DNA of 14,252 nt from an uncultured Holophagaceae bacterium (GTDB lineage Bacteria > Acidobacteriota > Holophagae > Holophagales > Holophagaceae): contig CAIXHJ010000148.1 of the NCBI GenBank assembly GCA_903919165.1, forward strand, positions 1 through 14,252. The letters run 5' to 3'. The position numbers and the translations under genes are program-made. The notes under the pieces were generated by a model. That model saw nothing but the letters and a program-made list of their open reading frames with translations, searched no databases and was not told the origin of the DNA. Shown here in pieces: positions 7,241-14,226 of this stretch. Each line of letters starts with the position of its first letter. Position 1 is the first letter of the stretch.

Positions 7241-8551
7241 CTACTTCCGGCCGCCCTTGGCCGCCCACTCTTCGAGCATGGCGGTGGTGACGGACTTGGG
7301 GCGCTCGATGGCGTAGCCCAGGGCACGGTCCCAGGTGATGTTGGCCAGCACGCCGAGGGCGCGGCCCACACCGAAGAGCACGGTGTAGAAGTCATACTCA
7401 ACGAGGCCGTAGTACCACTGGATCACGCCGCTCTGGGCATCGACGTTGGGCCAGGGGTTCTTGGTCTTGCCGTGCTCGGTGAGCACGCCCGGTGCCACCT
7501 TGTAGATCATGTTGACGACCTTGAAGAGCGGATCGTTGGGCAGGTGCTTGAGGCAGAACTCCATCTGCGCGACGTAGCGGGGATCGGTCTTGCGCAGCAC
7601 GGCGTGGCCGTAGCCGGGAATAACGTGGCCGCTGTTCAGGGTATCCCAGAGGGCCTTCTTGACGTTCTCTTCCGTGGGCTCGGCGCCACCGAGCTTTTCC
7701 TTGAACTCCTTGATCCAGTCCAGCACTTCCTGGTTGGCCAGCCCGTGGAGGGGGCCCGCCAGGCCATTGAGGCCGGCGCTGAAGCTGTAGTAGGCGTCGG
7801 ACAGGGCGGAGGCCACCAGGTGGGTGGCATGGGCGCTGACATTGCCGCTCTCGTGGTCGCTGTGGAGGATGAAGTACATCCGGGCCACATCGTCGTAGGG
7901 CTTGGCGATGCCCATCATGTGGGCGAAGTTGGCACCCATGTCGAGGCTGGGATTCGAGGCGATGATGTTGCCGTTCTTGTACTTCAAGCGGTAGATGTAG
8001 GCCGCGATGTGGGGCAGGCAGGCCACGATGTTGCTGGCATCCTCGTACATCGGATCCCAGTAGTCGTTCTTCTTCAGGTCGTGGTACTTCGCGGCGAACT
8101 GGCTCTCCTTCTGCATGGCCAACTTGGCGGCGGACAGCATCGCCATGGGATGGCTGTCCTTGGGCATGGCCTTCATCACGTCATACACATAGGACGGGAC
8201 CTTGGCGCGGGTCTTGAATTCGGCGACCACTTCATCGACCTCGGCCTGAGTGGGGATCTCGCCGGTCAGCAGGAAGTACCAGAAGGATTCCACGGTGGGG
8301 TATTCGCTGCCTGGAGCCTTCGGCAGGGCGGCGAAGGTCTCGGGGATGTTGAGCCCGCGGAAACGGATGCCTTCGATGGGATCCAGGTAGGAGATGTCGG
8401 TGACGAGTGTGCGCACATCCCGCGCCCCCCCGATGCACTGGTCGATGCTCACGTCGTCGATGATGACCTTGCCGTGTTCCTTGATGAGAGCGGTGGTGCG
8501 AGGACGATGCTCCTGGATTTTCTCCAGAAGGCGGGATTTCAAGCGGCTCAT
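7241..8551 (-). CDS. gltA: citrate synthase, large-subunit (eukaryote/mitochondrial-like) type
   Basis: Citrate synthase condenses acetyl-CoA with oxaloacetate to start the TCA cycle. The 436-aa protein closely follows the mitochondrial-type pattern: LHSDHESGNVSAHATHLV (229-246), NGLAGPLHGLANQEVLDW (262-279) with catalytic H269, GHVIPGYGHAVLRKTDPRY (308-326) with H316, and NVDAQSG (369-375) with D371. This differs from the shorter E. coli-type GltA; Geobacter is known to have a eukaryote-like enzyme. I chose the ATG at 8551: GGAG lies 6 nt upstream, whereas the in-frame ATG at 8563 has no Shine-Dalgarno. The gene is divergent from the DUF3187-like gene across a 171-bp AT-rich region and converges with pyrG. 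Confidence 0.95.
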   Translation of the reverse strand: MSRLKSRLLEKIQEHRPRTTALIKEHGKVIIDDVSIDQCIGGARDVRTLVTDISYLDPIEGIRFRGLNIPETFAALPKAPGSEYPTVESFWYFLLTGEIPTQAEVDEVVAEFKTRAKVPSYVYDVMKAMPKDSHPMAMLSAAKLAMQKESQFAAKYHDLKKNDYWDPMYEDASNIVACLPHIAAYIYRLKYKNGNIIASNPSLDMGANFAHMMGIAKPYDDVARMYFILHSDHESGNVSAHATHLVASALSDAYYSFSAGLNGLAGPLHGLANQEVLDWIKEFKEKLGGAEPTEENVKKALWDTLNSGHVIPGYGHAVLRKTDPRYVAQMEFCLKHLPNDPLFKVVNMIYKVAPGVLTEHGKTKNPWPNVDAQSGVIQWYYGLVEYDFYTVLFGVGRALGVLANITWDRALGYAIERPKSVTTAMLEEWAAKGGRK

Positions 8552-8722
8552 GTTTGTCTCCATGAAGGATGGTTGAGGGGTGGTACTTGGAATGATCGGG
8601 GCTGGATCATCATAGGGGCATCATCTATGAATGGAATAACATTCTTTAATGGTCATTCAGATATTTGTGAAGACAAGTCCAACCGTGAGAGCAGAGTATG
8701 AATGTTGTGATCGGGAGGCGCC
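8552..8722. promoter_or_regulatory. AT-rich divergent intergenic region between gltA and the DUF3187-like gene
   Basis: This 171-bp gap must hold the gltA promoter and probably that of the forward gene. Its centre (about 8621-8670) is clearly AT-richer than the surrounding DNA and has a GAATG-6nt-CATTC inverted repeat (8629-8644) plus a further CATTC at 8654-8658, a possible operator. A - strand TATGAT near 8614-8609 could be a -10 box, but no convincing -35 accompanies it. I could not fix a promoter with confidence. Confidence 0.4.
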
Positions 8723-9685
8723 GTGACCTTCGTCAATCTATGGGTGTTGGGAGTTGCAATCGTCACTACCGGCCTGGTGGCGCAGGAGACCCCCCACCCC
8801 AACCGTCTCCCCTGGCTTTCAATCTTCCCCGAGCCCCTTCCGGAAGGGGTGGACCAACTCTCCCTGGAGGCCTCCAACCAGTTCCTCCGCGCCAACCGCA
8901 GGGACAGCCCCGATCGGCTCGCCCATGCCGAACTGGAGGGGGAGGATTGGCAGCTCACCTATGACCTCGCAACAGCCCTGGGTCCGGGCCTCCTGAACCT
9001 GCGTACCCGGCTCACCTATCGGTCCGCAGGCATCTTGGACCGGGCCATCATGAACTGGCACGAGATCCTGGGCGTGGGTCAGGGAGGCAGGAATGAGGTC
9101 CCGACGTTCCTGGATGCCTATCATCTCGACCGCAACGGCGTCGTCGTGTTCGATCTTCACAGCCCCCGCCTCGAGCTCCAGGGCCTCGACCTGGCCTATG
9201 TGCTGCCCTGGGGCGACAAGCACAACGGGGGCCGGATGGGAGGCTCCATCCAGATTCCCACGGGCCGCGCGGAGGCATTGCAGAGCAGCGGCGGCACCAA
9301 CTTCATGGCCGGACTCGGCGCCTGGACCACTTCTGGCTCCTGGCGATTCTGGGCCCAAGGGGAGGACATCTGGATCAGCCTCCCCCAGGCCAGCCCCCTC
9401 CGCCAGGTGGTCAGCCGGGGCCAGTTCTGGAGAGCCTGGGTAGGCGTCCACTACCAGGGCCCCGGTGGCGGATTCCTGGAAGGCTTCAGCCTGGATCTCT
9501 CCTTTTCCTACAACGAGACGCCCTATTGGACCCGGCTGGTGCGCCTCGACAAGTACGGTGAGCAGCAGACCTGGGTGTTCAGCCACGAGCGACTGCCCAG
9601 ATGGCGCTTCGGACTCACGGAGAAGGCCGGCACCTTCAGCGCGCCAGAGATCACGTTCTTCACGACCTACCGCTACGGGGGATGA
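8723..9685 (+). CDS. DUF3187-like outer-membrane protein, GTG start
   Basis: The 320-aa product has a hydrophobic N-terminal segment ending GLVAQE (about 1-21), consistent with a cleaved signal peptide. The rest alternates polar and aromatic/hydrophobic residues, as in a beta-barrel. The pattern ILDRAIMNWHEILGVGQGGRN (104-124), then GGSIQIPTGRAE (173-184) and SSGGTNFMAGLGAW (188-201), matches what I recall of DUF3187, a family of unknown function. The start is GTG: GGGAGG lies 4 nt upstream and no suitable ATG is near. The gene is divergent from gltA and 40 bp ahead of lysS. A 16-bp palindrome lies in its N-terminal coding region (8834-8849). Location in the outer membrane is inference; no function can be given. 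Confidence 0.7.
   Translation: MTFVNLWVLGVAIVTTGLVAQETPHPNRLPWLSIFPEPLPEGVDQLSLEASNQFLRANRRDSPDRLAHAELEGEDWQLTYDLATALGPGLLNLRTRLTYRSAGILDRAIMNWHEILGVGQGGRNEVPTFLDAYHLDRNGVVVFDLHSPRLELQGLDLAYVLPWGDKHNGGRMGGSIQIPTGRAEALQSSGGTNFMAGLGAWTTSGSWRFWAQGEDIWISLPQASPLRQVVSRGQFWRAWVGVHYQGPGGGFLEGFSLDLSFSYNETPYWTRLVRLDKYGEQQTWVFSHERLPRWRFGLTEKAGTFSAPEITFFTTYRYGG
8834..8849. repeat. 16-bp perfect palindrome, copy 2 (inside the DUF3187-like gene)
   Basis: CCCCTTCCGGAAGGGG, identical to 2766-2781, here encoding the PLPEG region (residues 38-42). The flanks of the two copies show no obvious extended similarity. Confidence 0.6.
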
Positions 9686-9725
9686 GGACGTCCCGCTAAA
9701 CTAGGTGGTTCGTGCCGGAGTCTCC

Positions 9726-11273
9726 ATGCAGCCCAACCAGTACCGAGATGTTCGCCTCGAGAAGCTCGAGAAGCTGAAGGCCCTGGGTCTGGATGCCTGG
9801 CCCAGGAAGGCGAAGCGCACCCACGGTATCGCCCAGCTGGCGGCGGCCTACGCCGATGCCGAGGCCTGGCCCAATGAGAGGCTGGAGGGCCTGGGTCTCG
9901 CGGTGTCGGTCATGGGCCGGGTGCTCACCATCCGCGAGATGGGCAAGAGCGTCTTCGCCCACCTCACGGAGAACGGGGAGAAGGTCCAGGCCTTCTTCCG
10001 AATGAATGATTTGGCCGAGCCAGGCTGGGATGTCCTGAAGCTCCTCGACATGGGGGATTTCATCAGCGTCACCGGCCCGCTCATGCGCACCAAGACGGGT
10101 GAGCTGAGCGTGCGCGTGAAGGAGATCCAGTTCCTCAGCAAGGCCCTTCTCCCCCTGCCCGAGAAGTGGCACGGCCTGCAGGACAAGGAGCAGCGCTACC
10201 GCCAGCGGTACCTGGACCTCATCGCCAACGGCGAGGTGTTGAAGACTTTTCGGACCCGCTCGCGCATCGTGAGCTCGGTACGGCGCTTCATGGAGCAGCA
10301 GGGCTACCTCGAAGTCGAGACTCCCATGATGCAGCCCATCCCAGGAGGTGCCACGGCCCGGCCCTTCACCACGCACCACAACGCCCTGGACATGGACCTC
10401 TACCTCCGCATCGCGCCGGAGCTGTACCTCAAGCGGCTCATCGTGGGGGGCTTCGAGAAGGTCTTCGAGATCAACCGCAATTTCCGCAATGAAGGCCTCA
10501 GCGTCCGCCACAACCCCGAATTCACCATGATGGAAATGTACGAGGCCGGCAGCGACCTGCGGGACATGATGGCCCTCACGGAGAACCTGCTGTCCGCAGT
10601 GGCGCTGGATGTGATGGGCTCCGAGAGACTGCCCTGGGGCGAGCAGATGATTTCCTACGCCGCGCCCTTCCGACGTCTCACCTTGAAAAATGCCATCGCG
10701 GAATATGGCGCCATCGAACGCCGCCTGCTGGAGGATGGCGATAGCGTGCGTGCCCTGGCCGGGGCTGTTCATGTCGAGGAGGTGGACAAGAAGACCGTGG
10801 GTTCCCTGCTGGGGAACCTCTTCGAGCATCACGTTGAGAAGCAGCTCATCCAGCCCACTTTCGTCACGGACTACCCCATCGAACTGTCGCCACTCACCAA
10901 GACGCTGGAATCCGATGATCGATTCGTGGACCGCTTCGAGCTGTTCATCGGTGGGATGGAGATCGCCAATGCCTACTCTGAACTCAATGATCCCATCGAC
11001 CAGATGGGCAGGTTCCAGACGCAGATGGACGAGCGCAAGGCCGGCAATGACGAGGCCATGCTGCTGGACCAGGACTTCATCACCAGCCTGGAGCACGGGT
11101 TCCCCCCCACTGGCGGTGAGGGCATCGGAATCGACCGCCTCGTCATGCTCCTTACCAACAGCCAAAGCATCCGCGATGTCATCCTGTTCCCGCTCATGCG
11201 CCCGATTGTCATGGGAGAGAGCCACGCGCCTCTCCCTCCTTTTACAGCCGAAGGAACCGGGCCGGCTGGTTGA
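9726..11273 (+). CDS. lysS: lysyl-tRNA synthetase, class II
   Basis: LysS charges tRNA-Lys. The 515-aa protein has an N-terminal OB-fold anticodon-binding domain (about 55-140; VMGRVLTIREMGKSVFAHL). The class II core follows, with QRYLDLI (160-166), ETPMMQPIPGGATARPF (198-214), motif 2 FRNEGLSVRHNPEFTMMEMY (253-272) and motif 3 GEGIGIDRLVMLLTNSQSIR (464-483), ending LFPLMRP. The ATG at 9726 has GGAG 5 nt upstream; an in-frame GTG at 9705 has no such support. About 20 residues follow the motif 3 end, a slightly long tail. It lies 40 bp after the DUF3187-like gene and 80 bp before the aminotransferase, probably co-transcribed in part. Confidence 0.97.
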   Translation: MQPNQYRDVRLEKLEKLKALGLDAWPRKAKRTHGIAQLAAAYADAEAWPNERLEGLGLAVSVMGRVLTIREMGKSVFAHLTENGEKVQAFFRMNDLAEPGWDVLKLLDMGDFISVTGPLMRTKTGELSVRVKEIQFLSKALLPLPEKWHGLQDKEQRYRQRYLDLIANGEVLKTFRTRSRIVSSVRRFMEQQGYLEVETPMMQPIPGGATARPFTTHHNALDMDLYLRIAPELYLKRLIVGGFEKVFEINRNFRNEGLSVRHNPEFTMMEMYEAGSDLRDMMALTENLLSAVALDVMGSERLPWGEQMISYAAPFRRLTLKNAIAEYGAIERRLLEDGDSVRALAGAVHVEEVDKKTVGSLLGNLFEHHVEKQLIQPTFVTDYPIELSPLTKTLESDDRFVDRFELFIGGMEIANAYSELNDPIDQMGRFQTQMDERKAGNDEAMLLDQDFITSLEHGFPPTGGEGIGIDRLVMLLTNSQSIRDVILFPLMRPIVMGESHAPLPPFTAEGTGPAG

Positions 11274-11353
11274 GTAAGCTACAACCACGCCCGATGTGAC
11301 GGATTCTGGCTTGTCCCGCTGACATACTGGGACTCGCGATCTTTGGAGGCAAC

Positions 11354-12481
11354 ATGCCCGTCCCGATGCTTGAACTCGCGCCGCAGAACGCAGCCGTGAA
11401 GGCGAAGGTGCTGGAGGGGTTCTCGGGTCTCATCGACCGTTCGTCCTTCATCCTGGGCGAGAACGTGAAGGGTCTTGAGGCTGAGATTTCGACTTACGCT
11501 GGCGCGGCCCACGCGGTGGCGATGTCCAGCGGGACGGATGCCCTGCTGGCGGCTCTCATGGCCCTCGGCGTAGGCCATGGCGATGAAGTCATCGTCCCGA
11601 GCTTCACCTTCTTCGCGACTGCTGGCGTGGTTTCGCGCCTGGGCGCGAAGCCCATCTTCATCGATCTCGACCCGGCCACCTTCAACGCCACCGGCGCCCT
11701 GGTGGAAGCGGCCATCACGGCTCGCACCAAGGCGATCCTGCCCGTGCACCTCTTTGGCCAGCTGGCGGACATGCCCGGCATCATGGCTGTGGCGAAGAAG
11801 CACGGCGTTCCGGTGGTCGAGGACGCCTGCCAGAGTCTGGGCGCCAAGGGCTGGGGCCAATCAGCGGGGCAGTTTGGCGACATGACCGCCTACAGCTTCT
11901 ACCCCACCAAGAACCTCGGCGCCTTTGGCGACGCCGGCATGACCGCGATCCGTGATGATGCGGCTCTGGCTGCGCGGGTCCGCCGCATCCGCGTGCACGG
12001 CATGGAGCCCGTCTACCTGCACCACGAGGTGGGGATGAACGGGCGCATGGACGAATTCCAGGCCCTGGTGCTGCGGGCCAAGCTGCCCATGCTCGATGGC
12101 TGGCACCAGGGCCGCCGGAAGCACGCGGCCTGGTACCTGGAGCGCCTGAAGACACTCACCGCTGATGAGGTGGTGCTGCCCCAGGAAGTGGTGCCCGATG
12201 GTCGCCACATCTACAACCAGTTCACCATCCGCGTGAAGGGAGGCAGGCGTGAGGCCCTGCAAGCCCACCTGAAGGAGCGTGGCATCGGCAGCGCCATCTA
12301 CTACCCCATCTGCCTCCACGAGCAGCCCTGCTTCAAGGACCTCGGCTACCGCACAGGTCAACTTCCCGAATCCGAGCGGGCCGCCGAGGAGGTGCTCAGC
12401 CTGCCTGTCTACCCGGAGATGACCGAGGCCATGCGGGAGGAAGTGGCGGTAGCGCTCCTTGGGTTCTTCGGCAGCAAATAG
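11354..12481 (+). CDS. DegT/DnrJ/EryC1/StrS-family PLP sugar aminotransferase
   Basis: The 375-aa enzyme belongs to the fold-type I family that aminates keto groups on nucleotide sugars for surface polysaccharides or glycans. It shows SSGTDALLAALMALG (58-72), VIVPSFTFFATA (79-90), VVEDACQSLGA (154-164) with the PLP-contacting D157, and SFYPTKNLGAFGDAG (181-195) with the probable Schiff-base K186. The C-terminal YYPICLHEQPCFKDLGY block is typical of WbpE/WlbC-type members, which act on UDP-3-keto-GlcNAc uronates; the substrate here is inference. GGAGG lies 5 nt before the ATG. No other sugar genes are adjacent, so the pathway cannot be read from context. It converges with the PilZ gene with only 10 bp between stops and no visible terminator. 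Confidence 0.88.
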   Translation: MPVPMLELAPQNAAVKAKVLEGFSGLIDRSSFILGENVKGLEAEISTYAGAAHAVAMSSGTDALLAALMALGVGHGDEVIVPSFTFFATAGVVSRLGAKPIFIDLDPATFNATGALVEAAITARTKAILPVHLFGQLADMPGIMAVAKKHGVPVVEDACQSLGAKGWGQSAGQFGDMTAYSFYPTKNLGAFGDAGMTAIRDDAALAARVRRIRVHGMEPVYLHHEVGMNGRMDEFQALVLRAKLPMLDGWHQGRRKHAAWYLERLKTLTADEVVLPQEVVPDGRHIYNQFTIRVKGGRREALQAHLKERGIGSAIYYPICLHEQPCFKDLGYRTGQLPESERAAEEVLSLPVYPEMTEAMREEVAVALLGFFGSK

Positions 12482-12491
12482 GAGTCCCCGG

Positions 12492-12872
12492 CTACCCCTG
12501 CTGGGAGGCCGTAGCGGCATCCACCCAGGTGTCCAGGGCCATCTGGGCCTCCTCGGGCATGCCCAAAAACTGGACGCCGATCCCCACCATCTCCATGGGA
12601 TCGGCCGATGAAGGTTCACCCAGGACATAGGACACGGCTGCAATGATGGGGGCCTTGGGAAGTTCCAGGTGCCGCAGCACCAGGTTCTCTATTACGACTC
12701 CACGGGCGAAGAGCCTGGCGTCCTGGGCTCCGACCAGGGCGAAGCAGCCCCCGGCACTCAGGTTGGTGATGCGTACGTCCTGGTAGCCACGTCCCTTCAA
12801 GGTGAAAGAAATGCCGAACTCTGGCCCGACGATTATGCGTCGGGTATCACGTCGATCAGCGTAGGTGCTCAT
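12492..12872 (-). CDS. PilZ-domain protein, probable c-di-GMP receptor
   Basis: A 126-aa single-domain protein. It carries the two PilZ nucleotide-binding motifs: RxxxR near the N-terminus (R8-x3-R12 in DRRDTRR) and N-x-S-x-x-G at 37-42 (ITNLSAGG). The beta-rich body ends GIGVQFLG (97-104) and is followed by a short helix. Such proteins bind cyclic di-GMP and relay it to motility, secretion or polysaccharide systems; the partner here is unknown. The ATG at 12872 gives the RxxxR motif near the start and has GGAG 6 nt upstream. The frame is open further upstream but that part is not protein-like. It is divergent from rplI and converges with the aminotransferase gene. Confidence 0.88.
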   Translation of the reverse strand: MSTYADRRDTRRIIVGPEFGISFTLKGRGYQDVRITNLSAGGCFALVGAQDARLFARGVVIENLVLRHLELPKAPIIAAVSYVLGEPSSADPMEMVGIGVQFLGMPEEAQMALDTWVDAATASQQG

Positions 12873-12901
12873 TCGGGCTCCGCGAGATAAGAAATCCCTG
12901 C

Positions 12902-12930
12902 TTGGGTATCGGCCGTTCCCAGGATAGACT
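12902..12930 (+). promoter_or_regulatory. candidate sigma70-type promoter for rplI
   Basis: TTGGGT (12902-12907) and TAGACT (12925-12930) are separated by exactly 17 bp. Transcription would start near 12937, about 146 nt before the rplI ATG. The -35 match is only moderate. Confidence 0.45.
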
Positions 12931-12936
12931 GGATGT

Positions 12937-13082
12937 TCTGATCGGCCTGAACCCATCGGGGGACAGGGCGGACTCCAAAGGTCCGGCCCTGACGGCACAG
13001 GATGCCGTCTCACCCACGCGGGGACAACGCGAGCTCCATGGCGCTGGCCGGACCTATCCACCACCTACTCCCGGGAGACCCC
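12937..13082 (+). promoter_or_regulatory. structured 5' leader of rplI
   Basis: Two consecutive hairpins are visible: GGGCGGAC (12966-12973) pairing with 12981-12989 through one bulged G around a 7-nt loop, and a perfect GACGGCA/TGCCGTC (12991-12997 / 13003-13009) around CAGGA. Neither is followed by a T-tract. Ribosomal-protein genes often have regulatory leaders, but I recognise no known motif here. Confidence 0.35.
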
Positions 13083-13535
13083 ATGGAAATCCTTCTGATC
13101 GAAAACGTGCCCCACCTGGGTGTTCGCGGCGACGTCGTGAACGTCAAGGACGGCTACGCCCGCAACTTTCTCCTGCCCCGCAAGATGGCCCTGCCCGTCA
13201 CCGCCGGCAACAAGCGGCAGATCGAACTGGAGAAGGTGCGCGCCGAGAAACTCCGCGCCAAGGAACTGGCCGATGCCACGAGCCTGGCCGGGAAGCTGGA
13301 GGCCACCAGCCTCGCCGTGGCCAAGAAGGCCGGCGAAAATGGCCATCTCTTCGGGTCCGTCACCAATGCGGACGTGGCTGAGCTCTTCAAGGCCAAGGGC
13401 TTTACGCTCGACCGCCGCGACATCACCGTGCCCCACATCAAGGATGCGGGCACCTACACCGTGGATGTGCGCCTCTACAGCGGCGTCCATGCCAAGGTTA
13501 GCCTGGAAGTCAGCGCCACCGCGGCCGCCGAGTAG
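13083..13535 (+). CDS. rplI: 50S ribosomal protein L9 (bL9)
   Basis: bL9 binds 23S rRNA near the L1 stalk base through its N-terminal domain and extends outward on a long helix. The 150-aa product has the family start MEILLIENVPHLGVRGDVVN and the signature GDVVNVKDGYARNFLLP (16-32). A charged helical linker follows (about 41-75), then a C-terminal domain (about 76-148; HLFGSVTNADVAELFKAKGF). The ATG at 13083 matches the conserved N-terminus, with GGGAG just upstream. In many bacteria rplI follows rpsF, ssb or rpsR; here none of these is present upstream, and the divergent neighbour is a PilZ gene. Confidence 0.97.
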   Translation: MEILLIENVPHLGVRGDVVNVKDGYARNFLLPRKMALPVTAGNKRQIELEKVRAEKLRAKELADATSLAGKLEATSLAVAKKAGENGHLFGSVTNADVAELFKAKGFTLDRRDITVPHIKDAGTYTVDVRLYSGVHAKVSLEVSATAAAE

Positions 13536-13574
13536 CCTCTGTCCCATTCCGTTTCCCATGCGGCCGGTCCCCGT

Positions 13575-13620
13575 GGGGGATCCCGGTCAAGCCGGGATTC
13601 GCGTACCACCGGGAATCCCC
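13575..13620. repeat. REP-like palindromic unit between rplI and hup
   Basis: ATCCCGG-TCAAG-CCGGGAT (13580-13598) forms a 7-bp hairpin. An outer GGGGAT/ATCCCC pair (13576-13581 / 13615-13620) gives an alternative, larger fold. The core resembles the short dispersed palindromes common between genes in many bacteria. No T-tract follows, so termination is doubtful and rplI and hup may be co-transcribed across it. Confidence 0.5.
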
Positions 13621-13646
13621 TCCACCCCATTCCAAGGAGTCCATCC

Positions 13647-13946
13647 ATGGCCAAGGCCAATTCCAAGCCCGAAACCCTCGGCATCGCCGAACTCGCCGCC
13701 AACCTCGCAGAAGCCCAGGACCTATCCAAGGCCCGCGCCAAGTCCATCCTGGATGGCATCCGTGACCACGTCGTCGATACGCTCCTCTCCGGCTCCCGCG
13801 TCAACTTCTACGGCCTCGGCACCTTCGAAGTGCGCGCCACCAAGGAGAAGATGGGCCGCAACCCCAAGACCGGCGAAAGCATCAAGATCCCCGCCGGCCG
13901 CAAGGTGGTCTTCAAGACGGCCAAGGGTCTCAAGGATCAGATGTAA
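13647..13946 (+). CDS. hup: HU/IHF-family DNA-binding protein
   Basis: HU proteins are small dimeric nucleoid proteins that bend DNA. The 99-aa product has the helical dimer body (about 12-48; TLGIAELAANLAEAQ, SKARAKSILDGI), the conserved GLGTFEVR strand (56-63), the DNA-binding arm with the intercalating-type proline in GRNPKTGE (70-77), and the closing IPAGRKVVFKTAKGLKDQ. It is slightly longer than the classical 90 aa because of a Lys-containing N-terminal extension. AAGGAG lies 7 nt before the ATG. A strong terminator follows. The last codons and the terminator are repeated 215 bp downstream, where the tail would read KDQV instead of KDQM. Confidence 0.96.
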   Translation: MAKANSKPETLGIAELAANLAEAQDLSKARAKSILDGIRDHVVDTLLSGSRVNFYGLGTFEVRATKEKMGRNPKTGESIKIPAGRKVVFKTAKGLKDQM

Positions 13947-13962
13947 GGATCGTTAGAGCACG

Positions 13963-13996
13963 ACACAGAAGGCCGCCGAATGGCGGCCTTCTGTGT
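13963..13996 (+). terminator. hup terminator, gene-proximal copy
   Basis: Perfect 15-bp stem ACACAGAAGGCCGCC / GGCGGCCTTCTGTGT with a GAAT loop, 16 bp after the hup stop. The T-tract after the stem is short (GTGTTTCC), so efficiency may depend on the stem. Confidence 0.85.
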
Positions 13997-14130
13997 TTCC
14001 GGGGAGACCACCTTGCGGCCATGCAAAGTCGTCTTCATCATCCGACCGCAGCCGAAGGCGAAGGGAGGATAGGACGGAATCGGCGAAGCAGATTGCCGCC
14101 CGGAGGGCGAGGCGCGGAGCGCCGAGTCAG
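13997..14130. other. non-coding spacer between the two hup tail/terminator copies
   Basis: There is no convincing gene here: the open frame across it gives an Arg/Ser-rich sequence that runs through both hairpins. It contains GGCGC-GGA-GCGCC (14111-14123) and an imperfect symmetry of AATC with GATT (14078-14081 / 14091-14094). The GGCGAAGC and ATTGCCGCCC wording loosely recalls the insert in gluQ. It could be a repeat element that separates the duplicated tails. Confidence 0.4.
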
Positions 14131-14209
14131 GACGGCCAAGGGTCTCAAGGATCAGGTGTAAGGATCGTTAGAGCACGACACAAAAGGCCGCCGAATGGCG
14201 GCCTTTTGT
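14131..14209 (+). repeat. second copy of hup 3' tail plus terminator
   Basis: 79 bp match 13916-13994 with 3 mismatches by eye. The copy holds the last nine hup codons in frame (TAKGLKDQ, then V for M), the TAA stop, the spacer and the hairpin. Upstream of 14131 the similarity to hup stops, so this is only the gene tail. Confidence 0.93.
14180..14209 (+). terminator. hup-type terminator, second copy
   Basis: A 13-bp perfect stem ACAAAAGGCCGCC / GGCGGCCTTTTGT with the same GAAT loop as the first copy. A G-C pair of copy 1 (13968/13991) is an A-T pair here (14183/14206), so the stem is preserved by a double change. Confidence 0.8.
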
Positions 14210-14226
14210 CATTTGAAGGGTTTTCC

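Noticed and set aside
7472..8701. Long + strand open frame opposite gltA
   Set aside because: Val/Gly/His-rich antisense translation of citrate synthase; no family features and no ribosome-binding site.
9696..11288. Long - strand open frame (530 codons) opposite lysS
   Set aside because: It mirrors lysS, whose motifs are complete on +. Long antisense frames are expected in high-GC genes with this codon bias.
11274..11353. Separate promoter ahead of the aminotransferase gene (CATACT near 11321)
   Set aside because: No acceptable -35 box at 16-18 bp; the gap is only 80 bp and read-through from lysS is possible.
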